In this document: piece after piece, positions 23,370 to 31,573 of the stretch
How the letters are laid out: the number at the start of each line of letters is the position of its first letter
Numbering within the stretch: position 1 is the stretch's first letter
Origin: Nocardioides cremeus
GTDB taxonomy: Bacteria; Actinomycetota; Actinomycetes; Propionibacteriales; Nocardioidaceae
Assembly: GCF_030518195.1 (NCBI RefSeq)
Contig: NZ_JAULSC010000001.1
Span: 1 to 64,000, forward strand
Direction of reading: 5' to 3'
DNA: 64,000 nucleotides
Translations under genes and position numbers: made by a program
The notes under the pieces: generated by a model
The model's database searches: none
Seen by the model: the letters and a program-made list of their open reading frames with translations, nothing else
Told to the model about the DNA's origin: nothing

Positions 23370-24352
23370 CGCAGGGCCTCCTCGGCCGCGTCGGTGTTCT
23401 CGTCGGTGTCCTTCTCGGCGGCGTGGCCGGTCAGGCTCAGGAAGACGTCGTCGAGGGTGGGGCGGCGCAGGCCGATGTCGAGCACCTCGAGACCCTCGGC
23501 CTCGAGGCCCTCGAGCACGTGGCGCAACGAGCGGACGCCGCCGTCGACGGCCGCGGTCAGGTCGCGCCCGTTCTCGGCGGTGCCGACCTCGCCGACCGCC
23601 ACTGCGCCCAGCAGCCGGACGGCCGCCTCGCGGTCGGAGGCGTGGGCCAGCACCACCTCGACGCGCTCGCCGCCGGTCTGCGACTTCAGCTCGTCGGCGG
23701 TGCCGCGCGCGATCGCGCGACCGTGGTCGATGACCACGATGTCGTCGGCGAGCCGGTCGGCCTCCTCGAGGTACTGCGTGGTCAGCAGCAGCGTGGCGCC
23801 GTCGCGCACCAGCTCGCGGATGACGTCCCACATGCCGACCCGGCTGCGCGGGTCGAGGCCGGTGGTGGGCTCGTCGAGGATCAGCACCGGCGGCGCGGCC
23901 ACCAGCGACCCGGCCAGGTCGAGGCGGCGGCGCATGCCGCCGGAGTAGGTCTTGGAGGGCCGGTCGCCGGCGTCGACGAGGTCGAAGCGCTCCAGCAGCT
24001 CGCGGGCCCGTGCGCGTGAGCGGCTGCGGCCCAGGCCGTAGAGCCGACCGACCATCTCGAGGTTCTCGAAGCCGGTCAGGTGCTCGTCGACCGCGGCGTA
24101 CTGGCCCGACAGGCCGATGCGCGCGCGCACGCCGTCGGGGTCGGCGCGCACGTCGACGCCGGCCACGTGGGCGGTGCCCTCGTCGGGCTTGAGCAGGGTG
24201 GTCAGGACCCGCACGGCCGTGGTCTTGCCGGCACCGTTGGGCCCCAGCAGGGCCAGCACCTGGCCCTCCGGCACCGCCAGGTCGAGACCGGCGAGCGCCG
24301 TGACCTCCTTGTACCGCTTGACCAGGCCGTGGGCCTGGATCATGTCCACCAT
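23366..24352 (-). CDS. ABC transporter ATP-binding protein (DrrA-like)
   Basis: A 328-residue ATPase. Walker A is LLGPNGAGKTTAVRVL, the signature TYSGGMRRRLDLAGSL, Walker B PPVLILDEPTTGLDPRSR, followed by the switch region LLLTTQYLEEADRL. The C-terminal extension to DVFLSLTGHAAEKD is typical of daunorubicin-resistance type ATPases. It energises export through the adjacent permease at the cytoplasmic membrane. The start chosen is ATG 24352 with AGGAGAGG upstream; a second ATG three codons later is possible. No TetR or MarR regulator is adjacent. Confidence 0.93.
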   Translation of the reverse strand: MVDMIQAHGLVKRYKEVTALAGLDLAVPEGQVLALLGPNGAGKTTAVRVLTTLLKPDEGTAHVAGVDVRADPDGVRARIGLSGQYAAVDEHLTGFENLEMVGRLYGLGRSRSRARARELLERFDLVDAGDRPSKTYSGGMRRRLDLAGSLVAAPPVLILDEPTTGLDPRSRVGMWDVIRELVRDGATLLLTTQYLEEADRLADDIVVIDHGRAIARGTADELKSQTGGERVEVVLAHASDREAAVRLLGAVAVGEVGTAENGRDLTAAVDGGVRSLRHVLEGLEAEGLEVLDIGLRRPTLDDVFLSLTGHAAEKDTDENTDAAEEALR

Positions 24353-24443
24353 CAGTCGTCCTCTCCTGGGCCTCGCCCCTCGACCTTGCAGCCTAGGGAC
24401 CGGTGCCGACAACCGAATTCATCGCCCGACGACGGCTGGCTGC

Positions 24444-25364
24444 TCAGGAGGAGGGCGACAGGTCCAGCAGCGGCAGCACGGCGGGGTCGGCGACCAGGTC
24501 GATCTCGTGGACCAGCGCGTCCTCCACGGTGAAGCCGACGACCATCCGCTCGGCCTCGTCCTCGCGCCACACGGCGGCGGCGTAGCCGTCGAGCAGCGTG
24601 GCCCGCAGGTCGTGCACGTGCTCGACGAGGTGGGCCGCGACCGCCTCGGGGCCCTCGACGATCGCCTCGGCGCCCAGGTCGATGGCCGCACCGTCGGCGC
24701 GCAGGCGCACCTCCGGGTGCAGGGCGGCCCGCAGCGCGGCGAGGTCGTGGGCGCCGGCGGCGGCGACGACCCGGCCGACGACGGCGAGCTGGCGGGCCCG
24801 GGCCCCCGACCCGCCGTCGGCCGCCTCGTGGTCGCTGCCGGCGGAGACGGCGTAGCGGCCGCGGATCGCCAGCTCGCGGGCCGCGACGGGGGTGCGGCCC
24901 AGCGCCCCGGCGACGTCCTCGAAGTGCCAGTCGTAGAGGTCGTGCAGCACGAACGCCACCCGTTCGGCCGGGGCCAGGCGCTCGAGCGCGGCCAGCAGGT
25001 CGGCACCCACCCCCTCGCGCAGGCCCGCGGGGTCGGCCTCGCCGGCCGGGTCGACGGGGTCGAGCGGCTCGTCGAGGTCCACCGTCACCGGGTCGCCGGC
25101 GGTCGCGGCCGGACGACGCGCGCGCAGCCGGACCAGGCTGAGCCGGGCCAGGGTCGTGCAGGCCCAGGTGCGCTCGTCGATCACCGAGCCGGGCTCGGCC
25201 TCGGCCAGCCGGCGCAGCGTCAGCGCCAGCACCTCGTCGGCGGCGCCGAGCGAGCCGAGCAGCCGGAAGGCCAGGGAGCGCAGGTACGCCGCCCGCTCGT
25301 CGGTCTCGCCGTGCTCGAGCAGGGGGGAGTCGCCGACCGGGTTCACCGGCCCATCATCCCTCAT
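24444..25364 (-). CDS. Degenerate sigma-J/ECF41-like protein with C-terminal SnoaL-like domain
   Basis: A 306-residue protein arranged like ECF41 sigma factors. A weak region 2 (RSLAFRLLGSLGAADEVLAL) lacks much of the usual core-binding sequence. A sigma-4-like helix-turn-helix (APAERVAFVLHDLYDWHFED, VAGALGRTPVAARELAIRGR) follows, then a SnoaL-like fold (residues about 190-300) beginning VVAAAGAHDLAALRAALHPE. The DGGGK motif that controls ECF41 proteins is not seen. ATG 25364 overlaps the MFS stop by 11 bases; a GTG at 25346 is an alternative. It may be an ECF factor that has become a regulator of another kind. Confidence 0.65.
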   Translation of the reverse strand: MRDDGPVNPVGDSPLLEHGETDERAAYLRSLAFRLLGSLGAADEVLALTLRRLAEAEPGSVIDERTWACTTLARLSLVRLRARRPAATAGDPVTVDLDEPLDPVDPAGEADPAGLREGVGADLLAALERLAPAERVAFVLHDLYDWHFEDVAGALGRTPVAARELAIRGRYAVSAGSDHEAADGGSGARARQLAVVGRVVAAAGAHDLAALRAALHPEVRLRADGAAIDLGAEAIVEGPEAVAAHLVEHVHDLRATLLDGYAAAVWREDEAERMVVGFTVEDALVHEIDLVADPAVLPLLDLSPSS

Positions 25365-26667
25365 GCACTCCGTCGTCCACCAGGGGAGCGGGAGGGGTGC
25401 GGGTGATCCGGTAGCGCACGAAGGAGGGCACCACCAGGGCGGCCACCACGGTGCCGACGACGACCAGCACGCCCCCGCCCGCGGCGGCGGCGCCGGCACC
25501 GACCCCGGCCGCGGTGGCCCCGTGGAGCACGTCGGCCACCCGCGGGCCACCGGCGACCACGACGATGAAGACGCCCTGCAGCCGCCCGCGCATCGCGTCG
25601 GTGGCGGCGCTCTGCAGCATCGAGGTGCGGAACGCCGCCGAGGCCATGTCGGCCGCGCCGCCGACGACCAGCATCAGCAGCGCCGCGACCAGCATCGGGG
25701 TGCGCCACTGGTCGGCCAGCAGCACGGCCAGGCCGAAGCCGGTCATCGCCACGCCCCAGACCAGGATGCACACCACCACGGCCAGGCCCTGGCGCGAGAC
25801 GTGCGAGACCCAGCCGCTCAGCACCCCGCCGAGCACCGCGCCGGCGGGGATGGCGGCGAAGAGCAGGGCGAAGACCATCCCGCCCTCGTCGGGCCCCCCG
25901 AAGTCGACCGCGGCGATCTCGGGGAACAGCGCCCGCGGCATCCCGAAGACCATCGCAACCAGGTCGACCACGAAGGACATCAGCAGCACCGGCTGGGTGC
26001 GCAGGTAGGCGAAGCCGTCGACCACCGCCCGCAGCCCGGGCACCTGGGCCACGGCGCCCTCGACGGCCAGCGCCGGCAGCCGCAGCACGGCGGCCAGGGT
26101 CGCGAAGAGGGTCAGGGTGTCGATCGCGTAGAGCCAGGCGAAGCCGGTGAAGGGGATCGCGATGCCGGCCACCAGCGGCCCGGCGATCGCCCCGGCCTGG
26201 AAGACGGTCATGTTGAGGGAGTTGGCCGCCGGCAGCAGGTCGGCGGGCAGCAGCTTGGGCAGCACCGCGCTGCGGGTGGGCTGGTTGACCGCGAAGAACG
26301 CCTGCTGCACCGCGAAGAGGCTCAGCAGCAGCCACACGTTGGTGGAGCCCGCGAACGCCTGCACGGCGAAGAGGCCGCTGGTCACGATCAGCCCGACGGT
26401 GGTGACCCGCAGGATGCTGCGCCGGTCGAAGACGTCGGCCAGCGCGCCGCCGTAGAGCCCGAAGACGACCAGCGGCACCAGGCCGAAGAGCCCGGTGAGC
26501 CCGACGTACGCCGAGCTGCCGGTGTCGGCGTAGATCTGCGCCGGCACCGCCACCACCGTCAGCTGGGCGCCGACGACGGTGATGATGTTGGCCACCCACA
26601 GGCGCCGGAAGTGGTCGTTGCGCAGTGGCCTCGTGTCGGCCACCAGACCGCGCACCCGCTCCCTCAC
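25354..26667 (-). CDS. MFS transporter (EntS-like exporter)
   Basis: A 437-residue protein with twelve predicted membrane helices. NDHFRRLWVANIITVVGAQL opens helix 1; ALADVFDRRSILRVT is the conserved loop 2-3 motif; SAVLPKLLPADLLPAANSLN and QSAATDAMRGRLQGVFIVVV are characteristic of the enterobactin exporter (EntS) branch. The expected role is proton-driven export of a siderophore, drug or metabolite. The GTG start at 26667 comes after the small cstA-linked gene on the same strand. The downstream sigma-like gene overlaps its end by 11 bases, suggesting one mRNA. Confidence 0.9.
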   Translation of the reverse strand: MRERVRGLVADTRPLRNDHFRRLWVANIITVVGAQLTVVAVPAQIYADTGSSAYVGLTGLFGLVPLVVFGLYGGALADVFDRRSILRVTTVGLIVTSGLFAVQAFAGSTNVWLLLSLFAVQQAFFAVNQPTRSAVLPKLLPADLLPAANSLNMTVFQAGAIAGPLVAGIAIPFTGFAWLYAIDTLTLFATLAAVLRLPALAVEGAVAQVPGLRAVVDGFAYLRTQPVLLMSFVVDLVAMVFGMPRALFPEIAAVDFGGPDEGGMVFALLFAAIPAGAVLGGVLSGWVSHVSRQGLAVVVCILVWGVAMTGFGLAVLLADQWRTPMLVAALLMLVVGGAADMASAAFRTSMLQSAATDAMRGRLQGVFIVVVAGGPRVADVLHGATAAGVGAGAAAAGGGVLVVVGTVVAALVVPSFVRYRITRTPPAPLVDDGVHEG

Positions 26668-26678
26668 GGGCGCAGAAC

Positions 26679-27086
26679 CTACGCCGTGGCCGCCCGCCTC
26701 ACGACGGCGACCAGCTCGTCGGGCGCCAGCTCCTCGAGGTCGCCGACCCGCTGCCCGTCGACGAGAACCGAACCGGCGCGGGTGGCGCCCAGCGCGCAGC
26801 GCAGCGCGCCCAGGGTGCCGACGCGCGCGCGGGCGCGGCGCAGCACCGCCGGCAGCAGCCAGGCGGTGTTGGCGACATCGACGACCTGCACGTCGAGGTC
26901 GGGCAGCTCACCGCGCAGCGCCCGGTACGCCGCCCCCACGGGGTCGCCCGAGGCGTCGTGCGCGTGCGGGCGCGGCACCGGCCCGGCGCAGCAGCCACCC
27001 CCGGACCTCGCGTCGGTCCAGGGCCGCACCAGCACGACCCGCCCCACCGCGCGGGCGGGGCCGGCGGTGCCCGGGGCGCCGCTCAT
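26679..27086 (-). CDS. Small Cys-pair protein translationally coupled to cstA
   Basis: A 135-residue soluble protein I cannot place in a named family. It has a vicinal Cys pair in DARSGGGCCAG near residue 30, then alternating strands and helices (LDVQVVDVANTAWLLPAVL, AGSVLVDGQRVGDLEELAPD) that read like a thioredoxin-type fold, with the CC pair at the tip of the first strand. The ATG at 27086 overlaps the cstA stop by four bases, so it is coupled to that carbon-starvation transporter. In Enterobacteria cstA is followed by a different small gene (ybdD family); this one looks like an unrelated actinobacterial partner. Confidence 0.65.
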   Translation of the reverse strand: MSGAPGTAGPARAVGRVVLVRPWTDARSGGGCCAGPVPRPHAHDASGDPVGAAYRALRGELPDLDVQVVDVANTAWLLPAVLRRARARVGTLGALRCALGATRAGSVLVDGQRVGDLEELAPDELVAVVRRAATA

Positions 27087-28813
27087 CGCCGCTGCGGGCT
27101 GTCGTCGGGCACCGGCTCGTGCTCGCTGCCGGTGCTCGAGCCGCTGGCCCGGCGCAGGGCGAGCGCGGCCTCGACGACCAGCCACACGGCCAGCACGAAG
27201 ATGATCGCGTCGAGCGGGGCGAGCACCCACTGCCCGTCGTCGACGAAGTTGCGCAGGTTGACGATCAGCGCCCACGACGTCATCACCAGCAGGAACGCCA
27301 GCGGCACCAGCACCGCGACCGGGTTGCGCCCGCGCTGGACGACCCAGACCGCGACCACCGCGAGCGCGAGCCCGGCGGTGAGCTGGTTGGTGGTGCCGAA
27401 GAGCTGCCAGAGCACCCCGAAGGTGTAGCCGGCCTCGCCGCCGCCGGGCAGCAGCGCCATCGCCAGCGGCACCACGACGGCCACGATGCCGGCCAGCGTC
27501 AGGTTGCGGGCCAGGCGCTGCCAGCCGAGCACCTCGGCGATCTCCTGCACCACGTAGCGCTGCAGCCGCACGCCGGTGTCCATGGTGGTCGCGGCGAACG
27601 AGATGACGACGACCGCGGCGAAGATGACCGCGAGGTCGAGGGGCACGCCCAGGTTGTTGGCGAAGACGCCGACGCCGTTGACGAAGTTGCCCACGGCGCC
27701 GCCCGAGGCGGTGTCGAAGTCGGGGTAGAGCGCCGTCCAGTCGGCCCGGGTCGCAGCGACGCCGGCCGTCACGGCGAGCAGGGCGCCCACGGCCAGGGCG
27801 CCCTCGCCGACCGCGCCGAGGTAGCCGACGTGGCGCACGTCGGCCTCGTTGTCGATCTGCTTGGCGGTGGTGCCGGAGGCCACCAGCGAGTGGAAGCCCG
27901 AGATCGCACCGCACGCGATGGTGATGAAGAGGAACGGGAAGATCGAGGGCGAGCCCTCGGGCACGTCGTTGACCAGCGGCGCCGCGATGGTGTTCCAGCC
28001 GACGGCGATGCCGGCGACGATCACGCCGAGGGCGATGAAGAGCTGGTGGGAGTTGATGTAGTCGCGCGGCTGCAGCAGCACCCACACCGGCAGCCGCGAG
28101 GCGATGAAGGCGTAGGCGAACAGGATGACCACCCACACGTTGCGCGGGTTGTCGACGCCCAGCGCGTCGGCCAGCCCGGTCACCTCGATCGGCACCTGCA
28201 GACCCACCCAGATCAGCGCGTAGAGGACCACGACCCCGATGAGCGAGGGCACCAGGGCCGCCGAGCGGGAGCGGTAGATGTACTGCCCGATCCCGATCGC
28301 CAGCGGGATCTCCACGAAGATCGGGATGACCGCACCCGGGTTGGCCACCAGCAGGTTGCCGATGACCACGGCGAAGACCGCGTTCACCAGGGTCAGCAGG
28401 AAGAAGATGATCAGCAGGAACAGGGTGCGGGCCCGCTTGCTGATGACGTCGTGGGCGATGCTGCCGATGTTGCGGGCACCGTGGCGCACCGAGACCGCCA
28501 GCGAGCCCATGTCGTGCACGCCGGCGGCGAAGATGGTGCCGACCACGATCCAGGCCAGCGCCGGTCCCCAGCCCCAGAACGCCGCGATCGCGGGCCCCAC
28601 GATCGGCGCCGCGCCGGCCACCGACGTGAAGTGATGGCCGAAGACGACGTGCTTGTTGGTCGGCACGAAGTCGATGCCGTCGGAGAACCGGTGCGCCGGG
28701 GTCACGAAGGCCGCGTCGGAGCCGTAGACACGGCGGGCCAGGTAGCTCGAGTAGTGGCGGTAGGCCAGGAAGAACAGCACGCCCACGGCGGCTGCGACGA
28801 CGATGGCGGGCAC
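27083..28813 (-). CDS. cstA: Carbon starvation protein CstA, peptide/pyruvate transporter
   Basis: A 576-residue polytopic membrane protein, shorter than the about 700 residues of Escherichia coli CstA. Family blocks are plain: VPTNKHVVFGHHFTSVAGAA, GPAIAAFWGWGPALAWIVVG, AGVHDMGSLAVSVRHGARNI, ISGFHSLVASGTTAKQ and FAATTMDTGVRLQRYV. CstA-type carriers import peptides or pyruvate when carbon is scarce. The GTG at 28813 is preceded by AGGAGGAG. A CRP-type palindrome lies about 70 bases upstream, which fits catabolite control known for cstA in other bacteria. The last two codons overlap the next gene. Confidence 0.95.
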   Translation of the reverse strand: MPAIVVAAAVGVLFFLAYRHYSSYLARRVYGSDAAFVTPAHRFSDGIDFVPTNKHVVFGHHFTSVAGAAPIVGPAIAAFWGWGPALAWIVVGTIFAAGVHDMGSLAVSVRHGARNIGSIAHDVISKRARTLFLLIIFFLLTLVNAVFAVVIGNLLVANPGAVIPIFVEIPLAIGIGQYIYRSRSAALVPSLIGVVVLYALIWVGLQVPIEVTGLADALGVDNPRNVWVVILFAYAFIASRLPVWVLLQPRDYINSHQLFIALGVIVAGIAVGWNTIAAPLVNDVPEGSPSIFPFLFITIACGAISGFHSLVASGTTAKQIDNEADVRHVGYLGAVGEGALAVGALLAVTAGVAATRADWTALYPDFDTASGGAVGNFVNGVGVFANNLGVPLDLAVIFAAVVVISFAATTMDTGVRLQRYVVQEIAEVLGWQRLARNLTLAGIVAVVVPLAMALLPGGGEAGYTFGVLWQLFGTTNQLTAGLALAVVAVWVVQRGRNPVAVLVPLAFLLVMTSWALIVNLRNFVDDGQWVLAPLDAIIFVLAVWLVVEAALALRRASGSSTGSEHEPVPDDSPQRR

Positions 28814-28881
28814 GACGACTCCTCCTGGCCCGGGCGGTCGAGGAAGCGGGCACCGGGTCGGCCGACATCATGCTCTTTACC

Positions 28882-28897
28882 TGTGAGCGCTGTCACC
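28882..28897. promoter_or_regulatory. CRP/GlxR-type binding site in the cstA promoter region
   Basis: TGTGAGCGCTGTCACC matches the CRP/GlxR consensus TGTGA-N6-TCACA in nine of ten defined positions. It lies between the divergent starts of cstA (28813) and the PPOX-like gene (28935), where a cAMP-dependent regulator would be expected for a carbon-starvation gene. Confidence 0.55.
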
Positions 28898-28934
28898 CCC
28901 TGTCCGGGCGAGCGCTGCTGCCTACAGTGACGCC

Positions 28935-29753
28935 GTGCCCCCCGACGCCGTACGCCGCCACCCCGACGTCGAGGCGGCCCTGCGCGCCGCGGTGGTCGCC
29001 GACGTGGCCTGGACGGTCGAGGGCCGGCCCCGGCTGCACGGGGTGCTGCCCCTGGTCGGGCCGGACGGGCCGGTGCTGGCGCTGCCCTTCTCCGAGCTCG
29101 CGACGGCCCGGTCGCTGGCCGCGGCGGGCCGGGCGTTGGTGTGCCTCAGCGAGCCGGAGGGCGTCGGGCGCTCCTGGCGCCCGCTGGCGGTGCGGGCGCG
29201 GACCCGGCTGCACGAGGACCCCGACGGCGACGTCTTCACCGCCATCCTGCTCGAGCAGGAGCTGCTGCGCTGGCCGCCGTCGCGGCTGCTGGCCGACTCG
29301 GTGCTGCTGCGCCGCGAGCACTGGTGGTGGCTGCCACGCCTGCTCGTACACCTGGAGGTGCTCGAGGAGCGCCCGCTCGCCGCCCGGGAGGGTCCCGACG
29401 ACCACCTGCTCGTGGTGGCCGGTGACGGTGCCGGCGACGGTGCCGGCGACTGGCCGGAGGCGGCGGTGACCGGGCCGACCGGCGCCGTCCGCGGCGCGGC
29501 CCCCGCTCCCGGGCCCGCCGTGCTGCTGGGCCAGGAGCTGTCGTGGCCCGACCTCGAGCGCTGGGGCCGCTGGAGCTGGCAGGGCCGCTGGGACGGCGAG
29601 GCGCTGCAGGTCGAGCAGGCCCCGGAGTCCACCGGGCTGCCCCCGGTGCCGGGCCTGCTGAGCCGCTGGCGCCGCCACCGCGCCCTCGAGCGGTCCTGCC
29701 GCGCCGGCCTGGCCGCCGCGCGGCGGGAAGCCGCGGGAGTCACAGGTCCTTAA
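28935..29753 (+). CDS. FMN-binding split-barrel (PPOX-like) family protein
   Basis: A 272-residue cytosolic protein with low-level similarity to pyridoxamine 5'-phosphate oxidase-like split barrels: HGVLPLVGPDGPVLALPFSE for the first strands, ALVCLSEP, then TRLHEDPDGDVFTAILLEQE. It ends in a longer Arg-rich tail. The GTG at 28935 fits the N-terminus (VPPDAVRRHPDVEAALRAAV). GTGCCGGCGACG is duplicated in tandem near 29423 to encode GDGAGDGAGD. The protein is divergent from cstA and could share the CRP-type site. The function is uncertain and the family call moderate. Confidence 0.55.
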   Translation: MPPDAVRRHPDVEAALRAAVVADVAWTVEGRPRLHGVLPLVGPDGPVLALPFSELATARSLAAAGRALVCLSEPEGVGRSWRPLAVRARTRLHEDPDGDVFTAILLEQELLRWPPSRLLADSVLLRREHWWWLPRLLVHLEVLEERPLAAREGPDDHLLVVAGDGAGDGAGDWPEAAVTGPTGAVRGAAPAPGPAVLLGQELSWPDLERWGRWSWQGRWDGEALQVEQAPESTGLPPVPGLLSRWRRHRALERSCRAGLAAARREAAGVTGP

Positions 29754-29825
29754 CGAAGCGGGCCCGGTGTTGCGCCGCCGGTGACCGGTGGGGTCTGCTG
29801 TGCCGCGGACAAGGGAGGCGCAGAC

Positions 29826-30734
29826 GTGGCAGTGCTCGAGCCGGGGGTCGACATCGGCGAGCTCGACCACCCCGGCGGCATCGGGGTGCGGTGCTCCGGA
29901 GTGGTGCACCTGTACCGCACCTTCGAGGGCCACGACGTCGTGGCGCTGCAGGGCGTCGACCTCGCGATCCGGCCCGGCGAGCGGGTCGCCTTCCTGGGCC
30001 CGTCGGGCTCGGGCAAGTCGACCCTGCTGACCCTGCTCGGCGGCATCCAGAAGCCCAGCGCCGGGCGGATCTTCCTCGGGGAGCACGAGATCTCCCGGCT
30101 GCCCGAGCCGCAGCTGGCCCGGCTGCGCTCGCGCCGGGTCAGCACCATGCTGCAGGGCGCCACCCGCAACCTGCTCTCCTACGCCACCGCCCGCCAGAAC
30201 ATCGCCTTCGCACGGCTGGCGCTCAGCGCCGCCGAGCGCAAGCAGGCCGTCCCCGAGACCGACCTGCTGGCCCGGGTGGGCCTCGAGGGCGTCGCCGACC
30301 AGGTCGTCTCCACGATGTCGGGCGGCCAGCGCCAGCGCCTGGCCCTGGCCTGCGCGGTCTCCACCTCGCCGCAGCTGCTGCTCGCCGACGAGCCGACCAG
30401 CCAGCTCTCCCACGACGACCGCGACGCCGTCATCGGGCTGGTCCACGAGCTCGGCGACGAGCTCGGCACGACGATCGTCGTGGTCACCCACCAGCCCGAG
30501 GTCGCGGCCACCTTCCCGCGCACGGTGACCATGAAGGGTGGGCGCGTGGGGCTCGAGGGCCGCGACGGCGCGGAGTACGTCGTGATCGGCGCCGAGGGCG
30601 TCGTGCACCTGCCCACCCACCTGGCCGAGCAGTGGCCGCAGGGCACGCTGGTGCGCATCGAGCCCGAGACCCACGACGACGCCGAGCGCCTGGTCGTCTC
30701 GCGCCCGCCCGAGGAGCAGGGGGAGCGGCCGTGA
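29826..30734 (+). CDS. ABC transporter ATP-binding protein, MacB/LolD type (first of pair)
   Basis: A 302-residue ATPase. Walker A is FLGPSGSGKSTLLTLLGG, the signature STMSGGQRQRLALACAV, Walker B PQLLLADEPTSQLSHDD, then VVVTHQPEVAATF. The GTG at 29826 has GGGAGG upstream; the frame is open before it without support. The D-loop reads SQLS instead of the usual SALD, unusual but compatible with asymmetric ATPase pairs. It overlaps the second ATPase gene by four bases and starts a four-gene unit with two large FtsX-type permeases. Confidence 0.93.
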   Translation: MAVLEPGVDIGELDHPGGIGVRCSGVVHLYRTFEGHDVVALQGVDLAIRPGERVAFLGPSGSGKSTLLTLLGGIQKPSAGRIFLGEHEISRLPEPQLARLRSRRVSTMLQGATRNLLSYATARQNIAFARLALSAAERKQAVPETDLLARVGLEGVADQVVSTMSGGQRQRLALACAVSTSPQLLLADEPTSQLSHDDRDAVIGLVHELGDELGTTIVVVTHQPEVAATFPRTVTMKGGRVGLEGRDGAEYVVIGAEGVVHLPTHLAEQWPQGTLVRIEPETHDDAERLVVSRPPEEQGERP

Positions 30735-31573
30735 GCGACGTGCACGTGCGCGGGGTGCGCTACGAGGTCGACCGGCCGCTGCTGGCCGACATCGACCTGG
30801 TGCTGCGCGCCGGTGAGATGACGGCGCTGTCGGGGCCCAGCGGCTCGGGCAAGACCACCCTGCTCTCGATCGTCGGCGGGCTCCTCGAGCCCACCGCCGG
30901 CGAGGCGACGTACGACGGCGCATCCACCTGGCGCGGCACCGGCGACCCGCGCCCCGAGGTGGCCTTCGTGCTGCAGGTCTACGGCCTGGTGCCGATCCTG
31001 TCGGCGCGCGAGAACGTGTCGGTGGCGCTGCGCGCCCGCGGCGTCGACCCGGTCGCGGCCGACGAGCAGGCGGTCGCGGCGCTGACCCGCTTCCACATCG
31101 CCGACCTCGCCGACCGCCAGGTCGAGGAGCTCTCGGGCGGGCAGATGCAGCGCGTGGCGCTGGCCCGCGGGCTGTGCGTGGGCGCCGGGGTGCTGCTGGC
31201 CGACGAGCCGACCAGCGAGCTCGATGAGGGCAACCGTGCGCTGGTGCTGGCCGAGCTGCGGCGCGAGGCCGAGCGCGGCGCGGTGGTGGTCGTGGCCACC
31301 CACGACCCCGCGGTCGTCGACGCCTGCGACGCCCACCACGCACTCGACGACGGCCGGCTGGTCGACCACACCGAGCCGGTGCACCTGCCCGGGCACCCCG
31401 AGCCGGCCCCCGAGCCGGGGCCCCCGAGCCGGCACCCGAGCCCGGCACCCGAGCCGGCACCCGAGCCGGCCCCCGAGCACCAGCACGAGCCGGAGCAGCA
31501 CCGACCGGAGCAGCACCAGCCCCCGGCCCCGGTCGACCACTCCGCCTTCCGGCGCCCGCCGGCCGGCCGGTGA
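30731..31573 (+). CDS. ABC transporter ATP-binding protein, MacB/LolD type (second of pair), with Pro/Glu-rich tail
   Basis: A 280-residue ATPase. Walker A is LSGPSGSGKTTLLSIVGG, the signature EELSGGQMQRVALARGL, Walker B GVLLADEPTSELDEGNR, then VVATHDPAVVDACD. The core ends near residue 215. The last 65 residues are a low-complexity tail of Pro, Glu, His and Gln (PAPEPGPPS, PAPEPAPEPAPEHQHEP) not found in ordinary LolD-type ATPases. GTG 30731 overlaps the previous stop, and the TGA at 31571-31573 overlaps the permease start, so the four proteins are probably made in fixed ratio. Confidence 0.92.
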   Translation: MSDVHVRGVRYEVDRPLLADIDLVLRAGEMTALSGPSGSGKTTLLSIVGGLLEPTAGEATYDGASTWRGTGDPRPEVAFVLQVYGLVPILSARENVSVALRARGVDPVAADEQAVAALTRFHIADLADRQVEELSGGQMQRVALARGLCVGAGVLLADEPTSELDEGNRALVLAELRREAERGAVVVVATHDPAVVDACDAHHALDDGRLVDHTEPVHLPGHPEPAPEPGPPSRHPSPAPEPAPEPAPEHQHEPEQHRPEQHQPPAPVDHSAFRRPPAGR

